Shown one piece after another: positions 9,121 through 17,263 of a stretch of DNA of 64,000 nucleotides (its first letter is position 1; every line of letters starts with the position of its first letter). Origin of the DNA: Caldilineaceae bacterium SB0661_bin_34 (lineage in GTDB: Bacteria > Chloroflexota > Anaerolineae > Caldilineales > Caldilineaceae). The stretch is from contig VXMJ01000006.1 in the NCBI GenBank assembly GCA_009841145.1, positions 1-64,000 on the forward strand, given 5' to 3'. The notes below the pieces were generated by a model. That model did no database searches, was not told where the DNA came from, and worked only from the letters and a program-made list of their open reading frames with translations. Made by a program: the position numbers and the translations under genes.

Positions 9121-10323
9121 ATGGCTGCGGTTGAAGTGCGGACACCGGAACGGACATTGGTTCAGACGGATGCCAACGGACGCACACGGGAACGGTACGT
9201 CGATGCGACCATGACACGCGCGGCGCGGGAGGCGCGGATTGCCTGGCGACTGGAGCACCTTGCGGCTTGGCAGCACGACCTGGAAAGCCTGGCCCACTTC
9301 GACCCCGACTATCCGTACGACGTCGCCCACGAATACGACCACGACTGGACAACCGACCCCGACTATGGGGCCGAAGGCGTGCATTTCAGCGAATTCGAAG
9401 AGGACGGCGTGCTGATCGATGGCGACTCCAGACCCAGCAGGCTCCAGGAGCGCATGTTCGATACGGCCCAAGACCGGATTGGCGATCGTGCGTTGACCGA
9501 GGCGTACTACGTCTTTGTGCCGCAACTGGTCGAACATCTGGAGTTGTCCACCCGGCAGGGCAGCCCGGTGGACCGGGTGAAACCGGATCTGCTAGTGATG
9601 CCGACCGAAGCGGATCTGCAGGAGGCACACAACCGGGACCCGGACCGGACCACGCAGCTCGACGATCCCGTCCCGGAGCTGGTGCTCGAGGTCCTGTCGA
9701 AGACCACGGTGGCGCGGGACCTCGACGACAAGCGGCGGCTGTACGAGGCCCTGGGAGTGCTCGAGTACCTGGTCTACGACCTGGGCGGCAAGCGTTGGGC
9801 GGATTCGCCGCGCGAGCTACTGATGTGGCGACTGGAGGGCGGGGTGTACCACAGGATGGATCCCGACCTCGATCTGTCCCAGCCAAACGCGTTGGCGTAT
9901 CGGAGCGAAGTATTCGGCACCCACATTCGCTTCCTGCCGGATTCACGGGAGGATGCCGAAGAGTTTCGCCGGTTGCCGGCGGAACGCCGGCCGCAGCCGC
10001 GCTTCCAGTGGTGGGATGCCACGGAGTCCCGCTGGCACGACCGGGAGAGCGACGAATGGGATCGCATCGCACAGGAAACCCGGCAAGCGGAACGGATTGA
10101 CCAAGCCGTCGCAACGCTGCGCGAGTTCCTGGACATGATGTTGTCGCCGGCAGTCCTGGATCTCATCGAAACCACATGGCGCCGGGACGGCCTACCGCCA
10201 AACCATCTCCGGCAAATCAAGGCCGTGCTGCGCATGCCCTCCGAGTGGCGTTCCCTGTTGATGCCGGACGAACCGGACGACGCAGGTAGTCCCAATCACA
10301 CGCCTGCCGCGGGGCCGACATAA
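9121..10323 (+). CDS. Uma2-family PD-(D/E)XK endonuclease-like protein (first copy)
   Basis: The 400-residue protein contains the Uma2 (DUF820) core: a PDLLVM motif with the first metal-binding aspartate, then VPELVLEVLSKTT with the glutamate, followed by DLDDKRRLYEALGVLEYLVYD. The family has the restriction-endonuclease fold and is expanded in cyanobacteria and Chloroflexota, but its biological role is unclear. I chose ATG 9121, which follows a GGGAG sequence; an in-frame upstream start at 9040 would add 27 atypical residues. An unusually long acidic N-terminal part (about 130 residues, rich in D/E/Y/H) precedes the core, and a helical charged tail follows. It is unrelated in detail to the second Uma2 gene at 45.8 kb. 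Confidence 0.8.
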   Translation: MAAVEVRTPERTLVQTDANGRTRERYVDATMTRAAREARIAWRLEHLAAWQHDLESLAHFDPDYPYDVAHEYDHDWTTDPDYGAEGVHFSEFEEDGVLIDGDSRPSRLQERMFDTAQDRIGDRALTEAYYVFVPQLVEHLELSTRQGSPVDRVKPDLLVMPTEADLQEAHNRDPDRTTQLDDPVPELVLEVLSKTTVARDLDDKRRLYEALGVLEYLVYDLGGKRWADSPRELLMWRLEGGVYHRMDPDLDLSQPNALAYRSEVFGTHIRFLPDSREDAEEFRRLPAERRPQPRFQWWDATESRWHDRESDEWDRIAQETRQAERIDQAVATLREFLDMMLSPAVLDLIETTWRRDGLPPNHLRQIKAVLRMPSEWRSLLMPDEPDDAGSPNHTPAAGPT

Positions 10324-10678
10324 GTTCCCACTGCCGATTCCCGGAAGTGTGCGAGGGGCTCGCATCGATTTCAACTAAACGGAGACAGTGGCCAAAATCG
10401 TAGAGGATTTTGACAGAGAAACGCACCCGCAGTTGAGTTGAGCCAGGCTTCTTCCCTGTCCGCTGGATCGTGGCTCCAACCACATCCCTGGGCGGGTGTT
10501 TTTGAGTATTATCGTGCTCATCGACAGCCAAGGTCGTTATGGCTTGGCATATTTCGTTGATTGCCAATCATTCCATTGCGCACGATGGGCTTCAATGTCC
10601 CGCAAAGTGATGCCTGGAACTCAGCTGTGTTCGGACCTTTGAAAGGCAGGCAACACAAAGGGGTGCTCCGGGAGTCTT
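10324..10678. other. Intergenic region between convergent genes
   Basis: About 355 bases between the convergent Uma2 and hyuA genes. It holds no convincing gene. A short stem (ACAtCCC paired with GGGTGT, 10482-10499) followed by TTTTT to 10503 could be a weak terminator for the Uma2 transcript. Confidence 0.35.
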
Positions 10679-12697
10679 TCAGCCTATCGCGATGTGCAGT
10701 TCCCCATGGGAACCCACAGTCAGAACGTCGTCCTCATGCAGCACGGTCGTGCAGGTAGGTTCCTCAACGATGGCCGGGCCATGCAATGACATTCCCCTGG
10801 GCAAAGCCGCGCGTTCGTAGACGGCATATGTGTCCGGTGATCCCGCAACAGCGCGCTCTCCCTTGGGTTGGGGAACTTGCGGTGTCGCGCCCCCCTGCAT
10901 CTCGGGAATGTCGGGCCTCGGGAGCAGGCCGGTCGCGCGCAGGCGCAGCGTAACAATTTCGACCGGATCCTCCATGCTGTGCCCGTAGTGCCGTTCGTGC
11001 ACTGTATTGAAACGGGCGACCAATTCCGGCACGTCGTCCGGGGTCAATGGGTTCGCGGGCAGGGGAATCGTCACCGCGTGTTCCTGTCCCGTGTAGCGCA
11101 TTTCGGCAAACGGTTCGAGACGGCGGTCCTGCGGACCGATGCCATCGGCATCCAATGCGGCGCGGGCTTCCTGCGCAAGCAACTCGCGTATACGGTTTAC
11201 CGCATCCAACTGGAGGGAGGCGATACCGGAGATAAACGTTTGGGCGAAGTCGTGCACCACGTCAACCATCAGCATGCCGAACGCCGAGAAATTGGCCGCG
11301 CCCGGAGGTACTACGACGGTAGGCAAACCCAATTCCCTCGCCACGCTGCAGGCCAGCAACGGCCCTCCGCCGCCAAAGGCGAAGAGTGAGAAGTCGTGCG
11401 GGTGGTGTCCCTGCTCCACCGAGATTTCCCTTACCGCACCGGCGATCTTGACCGTGCTGATGCGAAGGACTCCGTTCGCGACATCCAAGGGTTGCATGCC
11501 GGTTTGTTTGGCCAGTTGGGAAAGCAACGCGTGTGTCCGGGTTTCCTGCAGTGCCATTTCGCCACCCAGGAAGTTGCCCGGGTCGAGGTAGCCCACTGCC
11601 AGGGCGGCGTCAGTTACCGTGATTTCGCGGCCGCCCTTACCGTAGCAGACTGGTCCGGGTACGGAGCCCGCACTTTGGGGGCCCACCTGCAGGTGACCTC
11701 CCGCGTCCACCCAGGCGATGCTGCCGCCGCCGGCGCCAATGGTGTGGATGTCGATGGCGGGTTTGGAAATGGGCAGACCCTCAAAGATCTGGTCATTGTT
11801 GTATCGAGGCTGTCCGTCCACGATAAGCGAAGTGTCGAGGCTGGTGCCGCCCATGTCGAGCGTGATCAGATTCGGAACCCCGATGACCTCGCCGAAGGCG
11901 GCCGCGCCGATGACTCCCGCTGCTGGTCCCGAGAGAATCAGTTGCACCGGCTCCGCTTGGGCCGAGGCCACCGTCATCACGCCGCCGCCGGAGCGGGTCA
12001 GCAGGAATTGACCGTGCGAACCGGCTTCCGCCAGCGTCCGGTCCAGCTGTCCCAGATAGGCACGCGTGATCGGCTGGATATAGGCATTTACCACTGCCGT
12101 GCTCGTCCGTTCGTACTCCCGGTACTCCCGGCAGAGATCACTGGAGAGGGTTACCGGCAGGTCGGGACAGACCTGTGCCAGTGCTTTCTGCATTGCAAGT
12201 TCATGGATCTGGTTGGCATAGCTGTGCAGAAAGCAGATCGCCACCGCCTCCGCACCGGAGTTTCCAATGCGGGATGCAACTTGGAGTGCGTCGTCCTGGT
12301 TGAAGGGAGTGAGGATTTTGCCTCGGAAATTCAGACGTTCCTCGACCTCGAAGACTCTGTGCCTCGGCACGAGGGCCGGGGGTTTGCGGTACTTGAAGTC
12401 GTACATCGGATCGCGGTCGGTCCTGCCCAGTTCGTATACGTCGCGAAACCCGCGTGTGGTGACGATTGCGACGTTGGCTCCGGTGCGCGTCAGAAGCGCG
12501 TTGATGCCGAGGGTCGTGCCGTGTATGAAGTAGGCGATTTTCTGCGGCTCGACTACCGCCTTGTCCAATCCGGCCAAAACCCCGGAGGCGGGATCCGACG
12601 GTACGGTCTCCACCTTTTCGAACCGGTAGGCACCGGTCGCTTCGTCCAGGATGCTGACATCCGTGAAGGTGCCGCCAACGTCAACTGCTATATGCAC
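10679..12697 (-). CDS. hyuA: Hydantoinase/5-oxoprolinase subunit A
   Basis: The 672-residue protein belongs to the HyuA/OplA ATP-dependent amidohydrolase family (also acetone carboxylase beta-like). It opens with VDVGGTFTDVS, the ASKHA-type phosphate loop, has the HGTTLGINALL segment and, in the centre, LDMGGTSLD and GAGGGSIAW. These enzymes hydrolyse cyclic amides such as hydantoins or 5-oxoproline using ATP together with HyuB. The GTG start at 12697 is fixed by a strong GGGAGGA four bases upstream. hyuB lies 165 bases upstream on the same strand. Substrate cannot be told from sequence. Confidence 0.92.
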   Translation of the reverse strand: MHIAVDVGGTFTDVSILDEATGAYRFEKVETVPSDPASGVLAGLDKAVVEPQKIAYFIHGTTLGINALLTRTGANVAIVTTRGFRDVYELGRTDRDPMYDFKYRKPPALVPRHRVFEVEERLNFRGKILTPFNQDDALQVASRIGNSGAEAVAICFLHSYANQIHELAMQKALAQVCPDLPVTLSSDLCREYREYERTSTAVVNAYIQPITRAYLGQLDRTLAEAGSHGQFLLTRSGGGVMTVASAQAEPVQLILSGPAAGVIGAAAFGEVIGVPNLITLDMGGTSLDTSLIVDGQPRYNNDQIFEGLPISKPAIDIHTIGAGGGSIAWVDAGGHLQVGPQSAGSVPGPVCYGKGGREITVTDAALAVGYLDPGNFLGGEMALQETRTHALLSQLAKQTGMQPLDVANGVLRISTVKIAGAVREISVEQGHHPHDFSLFAFGGGGPLLACSVARELGLPTVVVPPGAANFSAFGMLMVDVVHDFAQTFISGIASLQLDAVNRIRELLAQEARAALDADGIGPQDRRLEPFAEMRYTGQEHAVTIPLPANPLTPDDVPELVARFNTVHERHYGHSMEDPVEIVTLRLRATGLLPRPDIPEMQGGATPQVPQPKGERAVAGSPDTYAVYERAALPRGMSLHGPAIVEEPTCTTVLHEDDVLTVGSHGELHIAIG

Positions 12698-12862
12698 AAA
12701 ATCCTCCCTGTAAACCCAACCTGCCTTGGTGTTTCGGCGTTTGGTTTGGATGACCGCTCGCGGAACCGTTTGGCGGCGATGCGGCCCCCTTGTTCCAAAG
12801 TCGGGAGCGGAATTGCCGAAACGGATCTGGACAGCCGCGGCCCTGCAACGGTCGGCAAGGCC

Positions 12863-14599
12863 CTACAGCGTACCGTTACCACTGTCACCTTCCCGCAAAG
12901 CTTTCGTGGCTGCCTCGTCGACCTCCATGCGTTCCAAGTCGATGGCAACCCGGTACTCGGATCGGGCGGCTTCGGGTGAGACGTATTCCATCCGAACATC
13001 TTCCAGGACTGCTTCCGGATCGCGCCGGACAGGATCCCCCCACCCTCCGCCACCTCCGGAACAGTTGACCAGTACCTCGTCGGGTTGCATGTGTTCATAG
13101 ACGGCACCGGTGACCTTCTCCCGTTCCGTACCGGGTCGAACGATCACCTCTCCCTGAACGCCATCTCCACCTCCGGCCATGCCCCACGGACGGGTACGGG
13201 TCTTCTTGACCAAGGTAAGGCAGGCCGCGTCCGCCAGGAAGCGGTAACTGCGCAGAACCCCAAGGCCGCCGCGGTGCTGGCCCGTACCTCCCGAGTCCCG
13301 ACGTATGGCGTAGGCTTCGATCAACCACGGCGCCTTGGTTTCCAGCACTTCGATGGGATTGTTCCGGCATCCGGGTTCGGACAGGTGCATGATCCCGGTC
13401 TCGCCGTCGCCTCCGGCGTGCGCCCCGAACCCAACACCTTCGTTGGTTGCCTCCAGCCAGTACTGACCGGTGTCCGGATGGATGCCGACCCCCATCACGT
13501 CGAACACGTCACCGCCTGAACAGGCCGGAATCACATCGGGCATGCCCTGGGCCAGGGCCTTGGTGATTACTTCGGGAGCCAACAAGGAAGTCCAGAGGGT
13601 AAAGGTGGGAGCCGGCGGTTGTGCATGCATGACGCAACCTTCCGGCGCGATGACCTTCAAGGGTCGGAAGTTGCCGGCGTTGGCGGGGCTGTCGGGCGTG
13701 GTGATCGCCTTGAACACCAAGGCACTGATGCCCATGGTGGAGCCGATGGGCAGGTTGATGGGGCCCTTGACAGCGGAATCGGAGCCGGACCAGTCCACGA
13801 CCATCTCCCTTTCCGAAACGGTCACCGTTGCCTGCATCTTCACCAGCCGGTCCGTGTCGATGCCGTCGTCGTCCAGAAAGTCATGGGCCGTCCAAGTTCC
13901 CTTCGGTAGCTTTGCCAGACCTGCATGGGCCAGCCGCTCGCCGTGATCGAGGATTTCGGTTACTGCCTCCCGGTACGTATCAATGCCGAAACGCGCCACC
14001 AGGTCCTGTACCCGTCGTTCCCCTGTGCGGCAGGAGGAGATTTGGGCGTGCATGTCCCCGATGACCCGATCGGGCATGCGCGTGTTGAAGCGGATGAGAT
14101 TGAGCACTTGGCGGTTCAGAACGCCCCGCTCGTAGATTTTGCTGCAGGGGAGGATCAGGCCTTCCTGATGGACGTCCGTTGTGTCCAAGCAGTAACCTGG
14201 ATCCTTCTGGGCCAGATCCAGCCAGTGCTGCTTCACGGCGGTGAAACCCATCAATTCCTCCTCGTGGAAGATGGGCGATACCGCCAACACGTCCAGGATG
14301 TGGGCGGAACTCCAGTAGGGGTAGTTGAGGAGGATCAGGTCGCCCGGATGGATGTTGTCCTCGCCGAGGAACTCCACCACCTTGCGCAGTCCGTAGTCAT
14401 TGCCTCGGGTGAAGACTGCCAGGCCGGGTGCTTCGGCCAACAGGTTGCACTGGTGGTCGTAGATGCCGAGGCCAAAGTCGTGGATCTCGTAGATGATGGT
14501 GCTGTAGGAGGTGCGGATCAGGTTGCGCTGCATCTCGCGCGCAGCTGACAGCAGATAGTTGTGGATGACTTCTACCAGAATGGGATCCGAGAGGGGCAT
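12863..14599 (-). CDS. hyuB: Hydantoinase/5-oxoprolinase subunit B
   Basis: The 578-residue protein is a full-length HyuB/OplB family member: DPILVEVIHNYLLSAAREM at the N-terminus, RTSYSTII, an NYPYWSSAH segment with metal-binding character, and a C-terminal GGGGGWGDP glycine-rich end typical of the family. It forms the second half of the ATP-dependent cyclic amide hydrolase with the downstream hyuA. A GGAGAG lies nine bases before the ATG. The 165-base gap between hyuB and hyuA is longer than in most such pairs but holds no other gene. Confidence 0.92.
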   Translation of the reverse strand: MPLSDPILVEVIHNYLLSAAREMQRNLIRTSYSTIIYEIHDFGLGIYDHQCNLLAEAPGLAVFTRGNDYGLRKVVEFLGEDNIHPGDLILLNYPYWSSAHILDVLAVSPIFHEEELMGFTAVKQHWLDLAQKDPGYCLDTTDVHQEGLILPCSKIYERGVLNRQVLNLIRFNTRMPDRVIGDMHAQISSCRTGERRVQDLVARFGIDTYREAVTEILDHGERLAHAGLAKLPKGTWTAHDFLDDDGIDTDRLVKMQATVTVSEREMVVDWSGSDSAVKGPINLPIGSTMGISALVFKAITTPDSPANAGNFRPLKVIAPEGCVMHAQPPAPTFTLWTSLLAPEVITKALAQGMPDVIPACSGGDVFDVMGVGIHPDTGQYWLEATNEGVGFGAHAGGDGETGIMHLSEPGCRNNPIEVLETKAPWLIEAYAIRRDSGGTGQHRGGLGVLRSYRFLADAACLTLVKKTRTRPWGMAGGGDGVQGEVIVRPGTEREKVTGAVYEHMQPDEVLVNCSGGGGGWGDPVRRDPEAVLEDVRMEYVSPEAARSEYRVAIDLERMEVDEAATKALREGDSGNGTL

Positions 14600-14840
14600 G
14601 GGTGGGCTCTCCGGGAGCGTGGTGCTGTAGGTTGGCCTTGACAGATAACCAGGATTCTACGGAAACTGGTGGACTTACAGAAACACGAAGGAATGCGAGG
14701 AATGGATTTCTATCCAGCCTCCAGTCGATTGCAGAAGCCAGCCAGAGTCGGCTGGTTGGTCCCTCACACACCTCGCGACGGCCAGACAGGTCCGTTCGCA
14801 CTTGTCCTTCTTTCAATGTACTCAATGACTTGGATGATAC

Positions 14841-15797
14841 CTATTCACCGTGTTGTGCCAAAATCACACTGACCTTTGAAGTTTGTACACCACAATCATC
14901 CAAAAGTTTGGCTGTGATGCTGCAAATCGACTGTGCATCATAATTGGTAAGCAAAAATAATTTAGCACTGATTCGAATTTGTGCTTTGATCTTCGTGCCG
15001 TGCTTATTGTAAATTTCTGATTGCTGAAGTGTGTTCCTATTGCTTTTGGGGGTTGCCTTCCATGGCATATCTACAGTTAAACGCTTGTTGACCAGTAACC
15101 ACTTCGTGGTCTCTTCCAAAACAGAATTCCACTTGGAAATCTGCTTTTGGGTACCGTCTGGAAACAACAAACCAGTTGGCTTTCTGTGGGAGACGTCGGG
15201 TGGGTTGCTCAATTTGAATGAGTTTGGTGGCGGTGGAGGTGGTGGCAGTGGCCGATCGTCATCAATCAATTTGCTAAGTGCCGGCGCGATTTGATCAATT
15301 GAGGTTTGCGATGTGAGCAACCCTTTCCACAGCGAAAGCAGCTTGATGGCCGCCAGAGTTGGACGCTGGTTTATGATCGAGACTGCCAGCAGCTGTTTGA
15401 AAAGCAAGTCGGCACCTTGTCTCTCTCGCTTGTAAACGGCCCAATTCGCACCATTAGTGGCTATAGCATACGGAACCGACTCGCCGGTTCCATACTCGAA
15501 GAGCTGATCTTGAGCAAGACCAAGATCCGTGCCATAGCTCTTGGCTTCCACAAACGCGATTGGTTTCTGATTTGAGGCAAGAAGGGCATAGTCCGCTCTA
15601 GTGTTTCGGTTGCGCTGGCGCACTGGATACTCAACTCTTACGCTGGATGGGTCTTGAGGATCCCAGCCAAGTACTGTGAGCACCGGATCAACCAGAGACA
15701 GTCAGGTTTGCGATTCGTTGTTCGTGAATTCCCGTTCGAAGTTCTTGATACGTTCCTGTACCAGTCCCAGTGCGTCTGTCAACGGTTTGAGAAGCAT
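14841..15797 (-). pseudogene. HsdR-N-like PD-(D/E)XK nuclease gene interrupted by an in-frame TGA
   Basis: The intact frame from 15683 to 14841 encodes 280 residues with the type I restriction R-subunit N-terminal fold: LGWDP, then RADYALLA and FVEAKS, which give the D...ExK metal site. Reading further upstream in the same frame gives 31 sensible residues from ATG 15797 (ending FTNNESQT), then TGA at 15704-15702, then LSLVDPVLTVLGWD. Families of this type normally read through here with T-R-x-x-L-V/I-D-P-L, so the TGA most likely arose from CGA (Arg). The gene is either broken or restarts at the GTG (15683). The middle holds a run of seven prolines. The region has visibly lower GC than its neighbours, consistent with transfer. 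No helicase or methylase gene adjoins it. Confidence 0.7.
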
Positions 15798-15837
15798 GGT
15801 TCAAGCCTTGGTGGTTCGGAAACTTCGGTTTTTTCGT

Positions 15838-16404
15838 TCATTGGGGCATGGTCTTTATCGAGTCAAACACCCAAGCTGCTTCTGCAGCGAGAATTTTCTG
15901 CTTGATCGCCTTCCCCCAACGATAGTCGAGTGGACCTGATCCTTTTCTAAGGGCACGGTGACAGGGGATGACCAGAGCCAATCGGTTGGCTCCGCACGCC
16001 GCTCCCACCGCCCTGATCGCCGCTGGCTTACCGATGGAGTTTGCCAAGGCACCATACGTGGTGGTTTGTCCCGCAGGAATTTTGCGGAGTGCCTTCCACA
16101 CGGCTGTCTGGAAGGGCGTGCCCTGAATGTCCAACGGGTAGTCAAAGGCGTACGTTGGGTCTTCAGCCAAGTTCAAGACCGCGGTTAGCCAAGGAGGCTG
16201 TTCATCACCGTCAACCCAAATGACAGCACTCTTGGCTGATCGGCGGTAACTCTCGGTCAATTCATCGCGGTTCGTGTCCAAGTGTACGTCGCAGATCCCT
16301 TTGCCAGTCGCTGCCACAAGGACGGCACCATACCGGCAGGGAGCTGTTGTGAAGTTCACGACACCTGTGGGTAGCGAACTTTCTGATGTGAGTGCAGCTG
16401 ACAT
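15838..16404 (-). CDS. ogt: Methylated-DNA-protein-cysteine methyltransferase
   Basis: The 188-residue protein has the Ogt/Ada C-terminal domain: GTPFQTAVWKALRKIPAGQTTTYG, helix-turn-helix residues AIRAVGAACGANRLALVIPCHR with the acceptor cysteine in PCHR, and a GSGPLDYRWG tail. It repairs O6-methylguanine in one suicidal step. The N-terminal ~90 residues correspond to the usual Ogt ribonuclease-like domain. The tail keeps the general GxLxxYRWG form but the last strand lacks the usual second glycine. It lies just upstream of the broken nuclease gene on the same strand and shares its lower GC. Confidence 0.9.
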   Translation of the reverse strand: MSAALTSESSLPTGVVNFTTAPCRYGAVLVAATGKGICDVHLDTNRDELTESYRRSAKSAVIWVDGDEQPPWLTAVLNLAEDPTYAFDYPLDIQGTPFQTAVWKALRKIPAGQTTTYGALANSIGKPAAIRAVGAACGANRLALVIPCHRALRKGSGPLDYRWGKAIKQKILAAEAAWVFDSIKTMPQ

Positions 16405-16446
16405 TGGATTGCCTTCGCAAGGGCCGGAGACGGAAGAGGACAGGAC

Positions 16447-17229
16447 TTAACGCCCGTGGAACGCCGGGTTTGTCCGCTGCTTGTTCTTGAAGGCCTCAAC
16501 GCCCGCGCTCGCGTCTTCCGTGAACTGTGTCAAGGCTCCCGCAATCCCCTCCAAGTGAGGACCGTCGTGGCGGCTCGACTCCGCGTCCACCAGTGCTTTA
16601 GTCGCTTGCACGGCAATAGGGGCATTGGCTGCGATGGCTTCGGCCATGGAGGCGATTCGTTGCTCGATCTCCTCCGGTTCCACCACTTCGTTGATCAGCC
16701 CCCAGCTCCCGGCTTTGGCTGCAGGGATGATCTCGCCTGTGAATATCAACTGTTTGGTTCGGCTGGGACCAATCACCTGCTTGAGAACCTGTGTGCCGCC
16801 CCATCCAGGAATGATGCCCAGCTTGGCTTCGGGCATCCCGACACGAGTCGTAGTAGTGGCAATCCGGATGTCTGCGGCCAATGCCAGCTCCAAACCTCCG
16901 CCAAGGGCCAATCCGTTCATCGACGCGATCACCGGGATCGCCAATGCCCTGATGCTGTTCATCAGGCTGCTGCCGGTCTTGATCCAAACTCTCCACATTT
17001 CGACCGGGGACATGGCGGCCCACTCGATGATGTCCGCGCCGCAGCAGAATGAGCGGTCGCCTGTGCTGGTGATCACCAGGACCCGGACTTCATGGTTGCG
17101 GTCCACTTCCTGAACATGCTCCGTCATCGCGTGCAGCATGTCCACATTGAGAGCATGAAGCTTGTCGGGCCTGTTCAGCGTGAGTTCCGCGACATGGCCA
17201 TCGACGCGGAAGTTGATGTGTTCACTCAT
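16447..17229 (-). CDS. Enoyl-CoA hydratase/isomerase family protein (crotonase fold)
   Basis: The 260-residue protein is a full crotonase: CCGADIIEW oxyanion-hole strand, ALGGGLELALAADIR, and PEAKLGIIPGWGGTQ, whose PE glutamate matches catalytic Glu144 of rat enoyl-CoA hydratase. The position of the second catalytic glutamate (Glu164) is occupied by glutamine (RTKQLIFTG), so simple hydratase activity is doubtful; isomerase or another crotonase reaction is possible. I start it at ATG 17229 (MSEHINF) because a truncated second copy begins at the same codon. It is the last gene of the CoA-transferase/GMC/crotonase operon, 34 bases after the first GMC gene. Confidence 0.85.
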   Translation of the reverse strand: MSEHINFRVDGHVAELTLNRPDKLHALNVDMLHAMTEHVQEVDRNHEVRVLVITSTGDRSFCCGADIIEWAAMSPVEMWRVWIKTGSSLMNSIRALAIPVIASMNGLALGGGLELALAADIRIATTTTRVGMPEAKLGIIPGWGGTQVLKQVIGPSRTKQLIFTGEIIPAAKAGSWGLINEVVEPEEIEQRIASMAEAIAANAPIAVQATKALVDAESSRHDGPHLEGIAGALTQFTEDASAGVEAFKNKQRTNPAFHGR

Positions 17230-17263
17230 GTGTGTAGTTTGTGTAGTTGTTGTATCAAGACGG

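Noticed and set aside
11396-12979. A 527-codon plus-strand frame opposite hyuA
   Set aside because: hyuA is intact with a strong ribosome site; the antisense frame has no protein family features.
15702-15704. The in-frame TGA as a selenocysteine codon, given selB in the window
   Set aside because: The expected residue here is arginine or similar, not cysteine, and I see no convincing SECIS-like hairpin right after the TGA.
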